The notes: a model not told the origin generated them from the sequence alone. 64,000 nt of DNA from Xiphophorus maculatus (GCF_002775205.1 NC_036453.1:3871103-3935102), one strand, 5' to 3'. Positions 9,579-22,435 are shown, counted from the first letter of the stretch. Made by a program: numbers and translations.

Positions 9579-12500
9579 TTAGTGGAAAGTGTAGAGCAGA
9601 AGGAGAATGGTGCAGATACCAATCACTCCACCCAGGATTAAAGAGTCCCTCCTCTTGCGCAGATCGATTTTTTGGATGAGGCTGTTGATAGCAGGGAAAC
9701 GATCTGATGGAGAGGGGAATTGTGGTGAAGGAAAAATAATTAAGAGCCGAGCTGAGCCTGCCTTCCTCGCAGTAAGTAAGAGACAAAAAGCAGCAGGGAA
9801 AACGAAATCCATTAGTGGGATTTCTAATATAACCAGGCAAATACTAATAATAATTAAAAAAGCATTAATGGGAGCTAATGATGCAGTTGTTATAGAAATG
9901 CTAAGATCACAAAGAGCTGAAATATGAATCTAACAGTGAGACAAAAGCAGAATCGATTTGAGCTAAAAGGATACTGGCCAAAGTTGTGACCCTGGTTTGA
10001 ATGGACTTCAGCATCCCACGCTGAAATGTGATGTTCTCCTTTGTAGCCATGGCGATGCTGGAGGAAGAAGACAAACCAAGAGGGATCAGGAGCAGAAATG
10101 CAGAAACATATCTGCCTTTGTGATATCACGTTACACCGCATTTACTGTCTCAGTTAACGAGCTGAAAAGTACAAAAGTCGGCTTTAATCGACCAGAACGA
10201 GTGGGATTTCTCCTGGTGTGTGGGAGTGAAGGGAGAGAAGAGGGCCGGATGCGGCTATAAACTTACCTTATTGCGTTGTCGATGAGACTATTTGAGCTGC
10301 GAACATAAAAAGAAAAAAACGAGATTAAAAAGTCGAGCTCCATCTGACAAATTAAAGAGATGGCTTCAGCTTAAAATAACCTTCTGAGATGATTTCAAAC
10401 ACAATTTGGACGGCACATGCACTCAGGCGGCCATTTTATTGGTTCTCCTGGTAAAATTGTACAAAACACCTAAAAATTTAAGAAAAATTTCAACCTTTAC
10501 TTGTGTAGCAAAGCAAATACATTATGTAGATATAATAGTTTCAAACAAAAGAAAATAGACATTCAGGAAATTACTCAAGTAAGAGTTAAAAAAGTATTTA
10601 CTAAAGGCTTTACTCAAGTACAGAGTAACTGATAATCAGACAGATCGAAATATAAAATATAACTAATTATTACCCAACACTTATCTCTAATGAACCAATT
10701 TGGTTTTTATTTGGACAGATGTTTAAAAACACCAAATGAAGCTGTTTGTTGTATTAAAAAAATACACATATCAAAAAGTTTATTACGTCACATAGAGGTT
10801 CATAAAGTATTACAAACGTTTCACCAAACTTCACAGTGGTCATAAAATGGTTTTCCACACGTTTTCCTCCAAATAAACTTTCCACTCCTTCACTCGCCTC
10901 AGCGTGAGGCAGAACGTCACGCTGGTTTCTGAACATGTTCATAAACATTTCAAAAGGCGTTCACTCAAATTATAACATTTTGTTTTTCAAATTAAATAAC
11001 AAGCAGTTTCATTTAAAGTCTCTGTAAAGTTTAACAGGCCCCATGTTTATGTTTGTGATGGTAGAAATGCAATGTTTTTTTTAAAGTAGGCAAAGGGCAA
11101 AAGCTTTCTAGTTCTTGAAAACTCACTGCAAAAAACACAAAATCTTATTTTTTTTGTCTAGTTTTTAGTACAAATATCTTAGTACACTGAAAAAAGACAA
11201 ACAAAACTTACAAGCAACTTTTCAGCAAGATATAGGAGTTTTTAAAAGTCAATAACTCATTAACATTGATGGAAAAATACTTGTTTCATTGGCAGATTAT
11301 TTCACTTATAACAAGACACTTTCCTCATTTTATAAGTAAATAATCCTCCAATGGAAGTGTCACTTTTCATCAATATTTAGGAATTATTTACTCTAAAGCT
11401 CATACACTTTGCTGAAAAGTTACTTTATTAGTTAATTTTGTGTTTTTTTCAAGTGTACTAAGATATTTGTAATAGAAACTAGATGAAAAAAATCGTTGCT
11501 AACATTTTGTGTTTTAGCAGGGATTTTATAAGAGACAGAAATTAAAGCATTTTATTTTTACTGTCCAGATTGTGACTAATTAGACCAAAAGCAAAACATT
11601 TGTCACAAATCTACCAACACAGTAAGGCCTTTTGTCATGAAATATGAACTAATATTGAATCCTGCAGGGCTGATTGCTGTTTAACGGAGGGATTCGGTCG
11701 ATTAGCATCAGATATTCTGTGTAACAGATCTTCTCTGGACACATCGGCGTTTCAGAGCAGTCGCCTGATCTTTCTCATTAGCAGGAAAGGATAGCAGGAC
11801 TGTAGAGGGAAGACAGTGAGCTTGAACGCACTCATCCGTGTTTCAGCAGGCAGCCATTAGCAGCCCTGGTAAGTGACGGACTGAAAAATGAAGTGTTCGG
11901 TCCAGAGCTGAAAGAGGATGGAAAGGTAGCAGCGAGCATCCTGTCAGACTCCACTGGAGACCAAAAATCAATACAGAGCTTTATATTTTCTCCATCTATT
12001 CGTCTCCACTGCTGTCCTCCGCATTACTGCCGAGCCTACATTAGCTGGCACAGAGTTCTTCTTTTAACATGATCCAATTTTTCTCGATTTACTCAAATTC
12101 TGCAGCAGAGAAACTGGCTGAACAGAACCTTGCGTAATAAATTAGCATATATTTTTCACTTTTTCTTCAAATGATCTGTGTAAACCTGGAGATATTTCTC
12201 TCAGTACTGCATGTGTGATGTATATCCCTTTACATGCACGTGCAGCAGGTTGCAGCTTCATTATTATTACATCAGGCCAAATGGGAAAGAAGCAAAGCAG
12301 AAACTGGTATCAGTATCTATCTGCAGCCTGCAGGACAGCAAACCCTACCTGCCTGATAAAACCATCATGCGACAAGTTCAACAGAAATGTTGCTGATGCA
12401 TTTTAACAACTCAAATATGCTCCAATGGAAGTTAGCTTCCCATTGTTAACTTCACATTGTCTGCCAAGAGAAACATTAGAATAAACCAAACATTAAATGC

Positions 12501-15500
12501 TACAACAACGAAAATGTACTAATAGGAGTTTTTCCTTCCAATTACCTTCCTATAACTGTGCTTAAATAATACTCTGTGGATAATCACCTTCTGCTGTCAA
12601 GTCAACAGTCTTCCCTGTGATTGTGTTTAATATTTAAAGGTCCCAATAATCTATATGTGGCCAGTCGGGCAGCCTGATCATACACAAATCAGAACCATCC
12701 AGCTGGTCCTGTTCGGACTATTTTGTGCTGCCCGGCTCCTTTTGTCTCAGAACGCATTAAGCTGTGGACTTGGCAGCTCCTTTGTTTTGTTTTGGTGATT
12801 TACTACCTTCATCTGAGAATGGAGGAGCTTCTAAAGAGACGACACACAATGAGGAGCTTTATTTTATCTATCTGTGTTTGCAGAGCAAACAGGAGACTAA
12901 GAAGTGGCAGAGCAAGCAGCTAACAGGCGAGTCAAAAACTGACCGCCTACCGCTCTGTGTCCGGTATAATATCAGCTTTCACTGCTATGCAGATGACACC
13001 CAGCTCTGCTTTTCCCCCTTCCTCCCTTTCTGACTGTTTGAATGAGATTAAATTGACACTTTTCTTGATGCTAGATTAATTAACTTGAATATAGTCCATA
13101 CAATAAACAAAAATGGAGGTATTTAGTGTGCAAATTAGCTAAATTATGCATAAATTTAACAACTAGACAGAAGTGGTGTGCAATCGTTGGGAGTTTTTTA
13201 ACAACAACAAAAATCAAACTGGATTAATACTAGCAGCGGTTTAGCATTAATCTAAAACCGGGATAATCCATCAGTTCTTTACATTCAAAAAATTAAAAAT
13301 AAAAAAAAACTTTACTGATCCCAAAAGAAAAGTAAATGTTGTTGTAACTCATATTAATTCAAATTCTTCAGCGTTATCGTAGATTATTTCCTCACTGTTC
13401 ACCTCACTGTAAAGCAGAAGTTTAAAAATATTGTTCAATATATACATTTAAATGAGACTCACAATTTAAAAAATGTTCTTTTACTTTTTAAAATGAAGAG
13501 GAAATTACGTCTAATATACTGCAGAGGGGAAAGAATAGTTTGTTTTGCACATCAAAACATAATTTTCTTTTTTTTTTATCTGAAAAAGAGAGAGAAATAT
13601 TGGATTTCCCAAAGTTTTCTTACTTCCTCAGATGTTCATGTTCCTTTAGAAAAAGTTCAGACCTCCTGTTATTCACTCCTGAGCTGCTTTTGTAGGATCT
13701 GATGAGAAAAATGAAGCAGAGACACTTAATATGAGAAACTAGAAGTAAAACAGCAAACAAGCATCTGGAAAATGATTTTTGTCCTAAAAAAAAAGAAGCA
13801 AAAAGTAAACAAGTATGAGACTAATATAAGAAATGCTTCAATGAAGTGAAGTTATATATACAGTATATACATACATTTTTAGATTATGAGAATGTAAAAA
13901 TACAACTTTTATGTTTTAAAAGTACTTTATATCAATATGACAATTAAAAAACTATATTTTTCAATATATTAAAATTTGAATAATTCATATGACTGACAAA
14001 AACCCCCAACTAAATCAAGCAAAATTATTTTTTTTCCAAATCAGTTTCTTTCAATAAAGAACGTATTAAAGTTGAACAAAAACTGCAGGTCTGTGTCTGA
14101 TCAAATTTTAGTTAAAACATGTTTGTTTTTCAATCAGTGGGTAGAAAATCCATAAATTTTACTCAAGTAAAAGTAACAATACTTCATTATAAGTAAAGCG
14201 TAGTAAAAATGAAATTTTTAAAGACGTTAATCAAGTAAATGTTACTGAGTAAATGTAACTAGTTACTACTCAACTCTGTTAGTTGGATTAGAAACTTTAG
14301 AAATCCAAAGAAAATCAGAAGAAATTCTGATAAAGACGATAAAGTTTGAAATGACTGAAATCAATCCTGCCTTCTTGGGCCATAAAATTGTGGGAAAGTT
14401 TAAAGTTTGTGAAATTCACTGTTTACTTCAACCTCAAAATAAAAGAATATACTAGCTTTAAACCTTAGAAAGATTCAACAGAAGTTTTTAAAACCAGTAT
14501 TTATACTTTTTAGTGATTTTCTCTGCTTCAATCTCTTATTTACACCATCCAAATTATATCTGGAGCAATAATCTATCCTATTATCTGCTTTGTTCCCACA
14601 CATCTCACCACTTATCTCTATGGGAATAATTAAAATTCACTTTCTTCCCTTCAGCTTCAGATCAGGGCGCATTTCTTCTCCCTCCTTCTGTCCGTCCTCC
14701 TCTCCCTCTCCTACTCTGATGCAGCATTTCTCCGGACCGGGCCGGCCACATGTAACCCACTCTCCCTCGTCTTGGGCTGAATGAAAGCCTTGTGGTTTGA
14801 TTTACTGTAGAAGGCACTTAGGTAAGAGATTCCCCAGAGAAGGAGAAGAAAACGGTCAGTGAGAGGGAGATACAGATCCAGGGAGGAGGAAGCCGTAATG
14901 AAAGGAGGTGCCTCTTATTAGAGTATGAAAGATGATAGTAGGACGGGCGGATGGTACAGAAAGAAGCTGGACACATCTGCCCCCTGCTGGTTGAGAATAA
15001 AACTACCAAATTCCACTTAAAACATTTTAATAGTCAAAAAATTTAAAGAAAAACGATACAGGAAAAGGAAAGGATACCACAAGACTGAGGTGTGAAGTAA
15101 ATGACAACAAGGTGAGCCTTTAACTGTCAGGATTTTGAAAATATTTATGCTTGAAAACAACATAAATAAAGTGAATTTATAAATCTGCTTCATATAAAAG
15201 TTGCAATATATAGCTTCTTTAAAACAATATTTTTCATATATTTATTGAAGCTGTTGTTATGACAGAACAGTTTGCTACGAGACAGATAATCTCTCAAATG
15301 AAAAATCTAGCTCCTCTGCATAACTAGAAACAACCAATCAGAGCCAGGAGGCGGGTCTTAGCGCTGTCAATCACAATCTTGTGTGGCGCCGCTCATCCAT
15401 GCTGACAGAGGAAACTGCTACAGCTTTTCTATGTCAGCAGAGCCTGTTGTGAATGTTAAGGCTAGATAGCATAGCCACTGATGATGGTGGACAAACAGTT

Positions 15501-18137
15501 TTCCTGAACCGCAAGTTATTTCTAAGCCATTGTCAAATTTAGCAGCGAATACACGAGATTGATTGACAGCACTAAGTCCCTGCTCCTGGCTCTGATTGGT
15601 TGTTTTTGGTCAGGGACGTTAGTGGTAGTTCAGGGAGGAGGTGGAGGAAATCGATCTTTTCACAGATTATCTGTCTCGTAACAAACATGGTGACAGTTTT
15701 AACAAATATATTAAAAATATATTCTTTGTAAAAGTTACATACTACACCTTTAATGTTATATGGTATCCAAATTATACAGAATTTGTGTTTATGTGCCTAT
15801 GTGTGGATTTGCTTACTCAATGTCTCTGTGAACAGAGCCCAGCAGGTCCTCTCGCTCTCGAAGGCTCAGGAAGTTGCTTTTGGTTTTGTGAAACTCGTGT
15901 GTGTAATCCTACCGGAAAAAAAACAAACATTATTACAGTTATAATGAGAAATCTTAAACCAGAAATCCTTCAAAAGCAGAACTGTTCAGCAGTAAGTACC
16001 TGTAAAATGTCTCTGTGTCTCTGTAAGGTGTGCCTTAAAGCCGCGTTATGCGACAAAACTCCGGGTGTGTTTGTATATTCGGCCATTTTGTCATTGACCG
16101 TCGAAAGCTGCAAACAAATTTTTGAATAAGAGTAAACTATAAATAATTTAACAAGTTAAATGAGAGAAATACATAATGATGGAAATCAACTGCACTTAAT
16201 TCAAACATCTATTCTCCTGATAATCATAAAACAAAATCCTGAAAATCATTTTCATTTTAGCATTTACTGACCAAACGGTATGGATGTAACCTACTTTAGA
16301 CAAGAGCTGCTCCACTTCGGAGGTCATGGCCACCAGCATGTTGTCTTGGAACGGCCCAAAAGACTCTGACCTGATTCAAGGACGAAAACAGGAAGGACGT
16401 AAAATTATTTCAAGTGTATTTTTTTATTTACAAAATGTGCTGAATTTATGTTTTTAGATGTTTTTCATTAAATGTTTCTTAGGTAAACCTGAGGTTTAAT
16501 TCCTCACATTTCATAAACATTCAATGATATTGTTGCCTGTGAATCACTTTTGATGTGAAGTAATAATCCAGCTCTTCTAATTTAGTTCACCTACTTTATT
16601 ACTTTCCCCTAACTCAACATGAAATCATTGAAATGCTGTCAACAGGTCATTTTGTGGTGGACTTAAACAGGGGAAAATCAGGATTTTGCAACTTTAGATG
16701 ACTGATTGAGGTTTAACTGGTCAATTTTTACTGCAAACTAAAATCAATGCAAACTGACACTGTAAAAACTAAAACAGTAAAGTTTGTAAAAGAATGTAAC
16801 TTGTCTCTGTCTCTGTAACCACTAGCTGAACACAAAACACCCGTTCTACTTATCAAATTCAAATATACTCGCTGCATGGTGTCACGCAAACATGTTAAAA
16901 GGTTCATCATTCATTTGGTAAAAATATAAACACATAAAACTTTTTAAAAATTACACTCTGTGCATTATAAATACCAATACGTTTTGCAGCTACCTGCTGT
17001 CTCTTTCCTGCTGGTCATGGCCGCCGCGGTAACTTGTGCAGAGTTTACTGAATGAGACCAGCTTGAGGTCCAGCTCATTCTCCAGCTGTCTGGCCTGCTT
17101 CCGTAAATCTGAGGGAAGAAACGGAGAAACGCGCTGGGAAAATATTTTCAGGTGACAGGAAAACCACAGGGTAATATAAAGCCATCTGAAGAATACTGGT
17201 GTAATACAACATAAGGGAGATGAGTTAGGCACAGAAACACATCAAACATTAATAAAATTATGTTTTCCAAGTACTTACATACCAAACATCAGCTGACTTG
17301 ATTCATGAGCATATGGTTTTCTAGCTAGAGTACATTTTTAGCCTAATTTCAGAATTAGCTATACTGTTTACACACAAAATATTGCCATATTTCATAGTGT
17401 ACTTTACTGGTGAAACTGTAATTCCTTACAGTAACAAACATGACAACTTGGCACCAGAAAATTCTTTTGTAAATGGATCTGAACGACAAACACTGCAAAA
17501 TAAAAGTCTGCATTATCACAATTGCAAAGGATTCCTTGGGGTCCATAATTGCCGTGTGATACTGTATGTAATTAGATCATCTCTACGTCCAAAAATAAAG
17601 GGTTTGTTTACCCAAACATGATTCAAACAACCTTAAGCAATAATGCAGATTTTCTGTGACCTCTTTAAAGCCAGAGTTAACCACCGTTGTGCTTAAATTT
17701 TAAGTCTTAGATTATTAAAAACATGTAGTGAGGCAACAGACTGAAACAGACTGAAAGGGTAATGAGCTTAAAATGTGTTGTGATAAAGCTTCAGTCGTTT
17801 GTTTTAATTTCTGCCAATTTTATTAAATTCATTCGTTTACAGGCAGATTAGTAGATACTAACCAAATTAAATCAACAAAGTAGAGCCGCTTCAGTTTTTC
17901 GATACAAACTTTTTAACTTCGACGTTAACAGCCAGATGCTAACAAGTTAGCTTTGGAAATAATTAAAACACCTAATTCGCGCAGGCGACAACTTTATTCG
18001 CGTCGTGTGATGTGAGTCGATAAATATAAGTGACCCGAATTTACATAGAGTAGTAAGGACAGGTATGAGTCAAGAGTTGTTTTATTTTTCTTTCTGTTAC
18101 ATGTCTTACCTTCCCAGTAGTTGCTGCTGGTTGCCAT
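9579..18137 (-). CDS. gosr1: Golgi SNAP receptor complex member 1 (GOS28)
   Basis: Nine coding exons (18137-18110, 17108-16994, 16370-16295, 16107-16000, 15908-15817, 13698-13624, 10296-10267, 10057-9975, 9703-9579) join in frame to 243 aa; human GOSR1 has 250. GOS28 is a Qb-SNARE for ER-Golgi and intra-Golgi fusion. The N-terminus reads MATSSNYWEDLRKQARQLEN, the SNARE region includes IAMATKENITFQRGMLKSIQ, and the tail anchor is LILGGVIGICTILLLLYTFH. Conserved blocks LTVNDKM-like (exon 4), DYTHEFHKTKSNFLSLRER (exon 5) and SGVNNRRSELFLKEHEHLRN (exon 6) are all present. Exon 7 is a 30-nt microexon. The Ser-rich insert after CTSY seen in human is shorter here. Introns carry several MITEs. The start has a good context (GTCATGG). 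All splice sites are GT-AG. Confidence 0.97.
10530..10680 (+). repeat. ACTCAAGTAA dispersed repeat, partial copy 1
   Basis: GAAATTACTCAAGTAAGAG followed by GTATTTACTAAAGGC and CTCAAGTACAGAGTAACTGA. It shares these blocks in order with 29895-30375 and with reverse-oriented sequence at 28305-28440. It lies just downstream of the 30-nt gosr1 microexon in genomic order, inside intron 6. Confidence 0.55.
11124..11521. repeat. Foldback MITE family A, copy 1
   Basis: An almost complete palindrome of about 400 bp. The left half reads CACTGCAAAAAACACAAAAT, then ACAAATATCTTAGTACACT. The reverse complement of the right half repeats the same order up to the centre near 11325. Copies 2 and 3 are at 33155-33515 and 37535-37905. 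No open frame. It lies in gosr1 intron 6. Confidence 0.85.
12950..13075 (+). mobile_element. L2-like LINE fragment with RT catalytic motif
   Basis: The frame reads FHCYADDTQLC, the YADD catalytic motif of non-LTR reverse transcriptase, with an L2-like continuation (LSDCLNEIK in a shifted frame). Only about 125 bp remain. It is a dead fragment in gosr1 intron 6. Confidence 0.65.
13285..13390 (+). repeat. Dispersed non-LTR-like repeat, copy 2 (partial)
   Basis: ACTTTACTGATCCCAAAAG followed by AAATGTTGTTGTAACTCA corresponds to the ACTTTATTGGTCCCACAGG block at 33530. Short and diverged. Confidence 0.4.
13980..14280 (+). repeat. ACTCAAGTAA dispersed repeat, copy 2
   Basis: It contains TTTCTTTCAATAAAGAA, AAAACTGCAGGTCTGTGT, GTGGGTAGAAAATCCA, TTTTACTCAAGTAAAAGTAA and ends AACTAGTTACTACTCAACTC. 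The same order is found at 29895-30375. It lies inside gosr1 intron 5. Confidence 0.7.
15195..15755. repeat. Foldback MITE family B, full copy
   Basis: The inverted arms share TACGAGACAGATAATCT (left about 15277, right about 15668 in reverse), AACCAATCAGAGCCAGGAG (left about 15332, right about 15585 in reverse) and the outer TTCTTT/ATATATT ends. Length is about 560 bp. Half of a second copy is at 34690-35000. It sits in gosr1 intron 5, about 60 bp from exon 5. Confidence 0.75.
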
Positions 18138-18366
18138 GACTGTTGTTGACATGTCATCAACGGCCGTAAGGCAGAAGTAACTGTCGCACTTCTTCCGTGA
18201 CCCACTGTGCCCCCTAGCGGCAAATACAAGACTTCTTTACTACTTCTTTACTTCTGTTTTTTTCTTTCCATCCGTAAACAAAGATGTCTTCTCAAAAAAG
18301 GGAAATAAAAACTAAAAGAAAGGGAATAAATATCTGTTTTTCACTATCTGTTTTTTGCTCATTTTT

Positions 18367-18391
18367 ATAATAATAATAATAATAATAATAG
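18367..18391. repeat. (TAA)n microsatellite
   Basis: Eight uninterrupted ATA/TAA units. Confidence 0.9.
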
Positions 18392-18699
18392 TCATTATTT
18401 TAATACAATATTTATGATAATACAATGTTTATGTTACATTTTACTCCACATTTTGATACATTGTTTGTGATTAAAAAAAATGTTATGATACATTTTGCTC
18501 CAAATTAAACTTCAGCCTGTGGCACTGGACTTGAGGCAGTCCAGGTTGTTATATTAGTATATTTGACACAAATATTTGTATCTATATTTGTGCTACATTT
18601 AGCTCACCTAACAGGTTATGTTGCCTCTAATTTCCTAATTAAAAACTGACAAATTATCTGTGGGATTTAAGCTAAACTAACTTCAGGCTAAGCTAAAGT

Positions 18700-18890
18700 T
18701 AAAACACACTGAACCAACACCAGCAGATGGCATGACTCCCCAAAGCATTACTGACTGTGGAAACTTTACTTTTTAAAAATCCAGAGTCAGAAGAGGTTTT
18801 TTTTCTGACTCTGACTTTGATTTCCCAATGAAACACAAAATGTATTAGTCTGGTAAGAGGACTTTTGTTCTCCAGAATAACTGTCAAGTT
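18700..18890 (-). pseudogene. Tc1-like transposase fragment
   Basis: On the minus strand one frame reads QSVMLWGVMPSAGVGSVCF, matching the SVM-WG-MS-x-G-GP-CF pattern of Tc1/mariner transposases. The same block is at 55530-55560 in the larger remnant. It is frameshifted and short, and has no function. Confidence 0.5.
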
Positions 18891-19775
18891 TTCCGCGCAA
18901 TGGAGTAAGCCATAACTTGATTTTTATGTGACAAAAAAGTGTTGTTGTTTTTTTAAAGTAATCTCATATTATATTTTTTAAAAATTTAATAAATTGAATT
19001 ATGAGTTTAGCTGTAAGCAATAATCTTCAAAATGAATCAAATTAAACTGGAAATACATAATTCTGTCTGTGTGTAACAAATATAATAATTTCTTTTTTTA
19101 ATTTAATTTCTAAGTAAATATTCAATGTTATTCTAATTTATTGAGAGGTACTAGTGTTATATCACATTCTGACATATTTCTGCAAGAAAAATCATGACAT
19201 TATGTACAAACTAACTATAGGGTTTTCATTTATACTCTGAAAAAGTAGTATTTGGAGGTAATTTTTATTACGTATTCCTCCCTCCTCCGATTTGGGTCTT
19301 TAAACTTAGGAAAACCCAAAATTTGTATGGTGAAATGATTTTTTATGTCAATTTATTTCTGAAAAACCACACACATTAAATGTGATGGTTTAAATATGAG
19401 TTTTGGGTTTTAAAGAAGGAAATTTACATGTATTGTGCCTGATGAATTCATTAAATAATATTAAAACATTGTTGTTTAGTTTATTAAAGCAGCAGTGTCA
19501 AAAAATCAGCACAGAGAAGGAAGAAATCAAACATGCAAATACATCATTGTCATGAATCTGTCTGTTTCTTTGCTCATTTTCTTTATTTATTATCTTAAAC
19601 ACAGGCAGTCATTGATATCACATCGACACCCAGACTGGTTGTTCATCTGTGGAGAAGAAGGAAAAGAGCAACTAACTTTGAAATGTTTTCATCACCGAGG
19701 TGGAGCATCCGTTCTTTTTGATTGATTTGTTTTCAAATCTGTCATTCCTAATGCCTGTCTTTCTTATAGCCTTCC

Positions 19776-19781
19776 TTTATT
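19776..19781 (-). terminator. Poly(A) signal of cryba1
   Basis: AATAAA on the minus strand (TTTATT on +), about 230 bp downstream of the cryba1 stop codon at 20009-20011. Confidence 0.5.
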
Positions 19782-20008
19782 TATGTTGTCTCCTTTAAAA
19801 CAAAAATAAAAGCAAATGTGCAGGGAACCACTGACGTCAGTAAGCACCTGAAGTTCAGTCCTTTGGTCCTGCTTTGACCGTCCGGATCAGCAGAGCTGGG
19901 GGAGTTGGAGGTTGTGGGACAGGAAGAAGAAAAGAAGGGATGGAAATGTATCAGGAAGAGAGGAAAAGGGAAGGAAAAAAGGTGGAGTGAGGGAAATCCT
20001 CTCCTTTC

Positions 20009-22435
20009 TCAGTGCTGGATCCTCCTGATGGACTGGATCTGGGGAGTCTGGGAGTGGGAGCCAAACTCACGGTAACATTTGTACTCTCCTCCGCGGCAGT
20101 CACACTCCATGATGTACTGGTGGCCGCGATATCCAGGGTACTGATAGCACACAAAGCTGCAAGGAAACACCAAAACAGGACATTGAATCTTTCACAGAGG
20201 GAATTTTATTTTCTCTTCTGATATTCAACAAGGGTAAGTTTTAATGCATCATTCAGCATCCACAACCTTTCATCTGATATAATAATCTGATTTTTAGCAG
20301 AAACAGTCAGAAAGCAGGTCTTTCAGATTTTAGTTTCATGCATCCAGCAACCTGAGTTGATACTGAATAAATCTACTAGCATTAAGTCAATACCTTACAT
20401 TAAAAACAACTGGCTACTCTTCAAAATTTATCACAATAGGAATTAAATTCTTTAAAAACACAGTTAGAAACAGACAGGCTTGTCTTTATTTCAATAAAAC
20501 TAAATAACAATTTGAAAGTCGGATTACAAATGCAATCATATCTTTCAGTATTTGTAATATTGGCAGGCATAATGCACTTTATAACGGGCAATGAAGTGTT
20601 CATACAGAAATGTTACAGTGATTTTGCTGTTTATTCACTGTTTTATTTACTGTTTTTGTTTGCATAGCAACCTGCAAAAATGACAACAGACGAAAATTTA
20701 CTCAGATCTGACATGTACATGTAAAATTTTAGAAATGCTTCTGTTGTCATAAATTCAATTTCATCACTGTAAACACAGCATTTGCATAGTATTGCATAAG
20801 ATTCAGCAATGCTGGAACTGAGTCATGCTGTTGCAGCAGAATTGACCAGCCTGTGTAAAAAACATAACATAATAATCAAATTGTGATCAGATGTGCAACA
20901 GTGCAGAGGTCTTCCACTCCTTTTTGAGCTAAATTAATTCTTGTTTATGTCTAAATACAGTTTTATTTTATAAAACATGAGTTTAATAAATCAGAAAATG
21001 TGTTGTTGTTACTGTAAATGCAGCCACTGCACTGAACCACGTTGAAAATCTCCTGGTTATTCCACCAAATCTGAACTCTTCCTGAGTTAAAACATTAATA
21101 CTGTTGTTTCTAAATGAATGTTAATTTGTTTTCTCTGCATTATTTGAGGTCTGAAAGTATTGCATCTTTTTTATTATATTGGCCGTTTCTCATTTTCTGC
21201 AAATAAAAACAAAACTTTTGCTTGGAATTTTGCGGACGTGTTGTCAGTAGTTCATACAACAAAAGAGCAATGTTGATTTTACTCATATTTATAGCTATAA
21301 AGAGTAAGTGTTTGTTCCTTTTTTACCTATTTGGGTATTTTTTTTTCTTTTATATTGCTCAAAATAAAGCAAAAAAACAAAATCTCATTCTTGTTTTGGG
21401 CCACATCGAGATTATAAATGTTTCAGAAAAATTGTCTCTGCATTCAATGAATTCTTCTTACAATAAAAAAATTAATTTGAACATCTTTTCACACTGATGT
21501 AATCTGACAGATTACAGATTAAAAACTGCTTTGATTTGATTGATATATAATATTTAGGTACACAAAGGTTATTTTGAAGAGCTGGAGTTTGACAAATGCA
21601 ATAAAGTAACAAATTTGGACTGTTTTGTTATGATTAATAATCTTTATACTGTTCTGCTTCACTGATCTAACTTCCTTTCAGTCTTTACTGAACTGATTAA
21701 CTTGCATTTCTTTTGCATATCTATTATTCATCAGGAGGAAGAACTCACGCGCCGCAGTGGATCTGCATGGATCCGACCTCGTTGTTCATCCAGCCCATGG
21801 CCTGCAGGGACGGGTAGTCGTCACACAGCTCAAACTGACGCCCCATCATGTTCTCCATCTCAAAGATGGTCATGCGGGACTCCTTGTGGTTCTGCAGAGG
21901 AAAAGCAGCTTCATTGCAGCTGGAGCTGGTGCTAAAAAAGGTTCAATTGTGCAACTTTTTGGACCTACAGCACAGCAGATGGGCCTGAAGGAAATCATCC
22001 TCTCAATGCGATAGGAGTTGCTGCCGCTGTAGGCCTCGAAGCGAGGGTAATCGCCCTTCTCCAGCACAAACTGCTGGCCACAGAAGCTGGAGTGCTCATA
22101 GCCGACCCAGCTGCGGGTCAAACACCGGGGAACCATATAACCAGCAAACTCTTTCCAGAAATACATAAAAAAAAATCAAAAGAAAGCCTGAGTGGATACG
22201 TACGCGCCACACTCCACCTTCAGGGAGCGGATGTTCTCCATCCCACACTCCATGATGTTCTGGCAGCAGGCGGTGAACTCCATGCGCCTGCCTTGGAAGT
22301 ACTCCTGATCGTAGACGGTGATCTGCAGAGCAGAAACGGATCGGTCATGGTGCATGAGGCTGAAGACGTGGGTGGGAAGTACAGCGTGGAGCTCACCTTC
22401 CAAGGGCCCATGGGCATAGGGTTTGTCAGAGCCAT
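20009..22435 (-). CDS. cryba1: Beta-crystallin A1/A3
   Basis: Five coding exons (22435-22397, 22322-22204, 22110-21969, 21891-21749, 20156-20009) join in phase to 196 aa; human beta-A1 has 198. This is a structural lens protein. After the N-terminal arm [13 protein letters not shown], each exon encodes one Greek-key motif: [16 protein letters not shown] (motif 1), [20 protein letters not shown] (motif 2), [20 protein letters not shown] (motif 3), [19 protein letters not shown] (motif 4), ending [10 protein letters not shown]. The one-exon-per-motif layout is typical of beta-crystallins. A short non-coding first exon (about 22705-22673) is inferred, with an acceptor at 22459-22460. The frame upstream of the ATG is open in exon 2, but exon 1 offers no ATG, so a longer A3 form is not supported. 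Teleosts have two or more paralogues; which one this is cannot be told. Confidence 0.96.
21028..21325 (+). mobile_element. Tc1-like transposon 3' end, copy 1
   Basis: It begins with a decayed form of the LNPIENL codons of Tc1 transposase (CTGAACCACGTTGAAAATCT). Blocks TCCACCAAATCTGAACTC, GTTAAAACATTAATACTG and TTGTCAGTAGTTCATAC follow. The same blocks in the same order occur at 23188-23488. It lies in cryba1 intron 4, opposite in strand to the gene. Confidence 0.65.

Larger units (their letters stand above)
18138..20008. other. Intergenic between gosr1 and cryba1
   Basis: The first 100 bp (GTTGTTGACATGTCATCAACGG and onward, read from +) are the likely gosr1 promoter; no TATA box seen. The rest is AT-rich and holds a (TAA)n run and a Tc1-like remnant. 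The cryba1 3' UTR occupies the right end, with AATAAA on - at 19776-19781, about 230 bp past its stop codon. Confidence 0.55.

Noticed and set aside
14640-15010. Possible exon in gosr1 intron 5 (pyrimidine-rich, GC-richer block)
   Set aside because: gosr1 is complete and in phase without it; no frame resembles a SNARE insert.
15641-16129. 162-codon plus-strand frame
   Set aside because: It covers the MITE end and gosr1 exons 4-5 on the opposite strand, which are clearly the coding ones.
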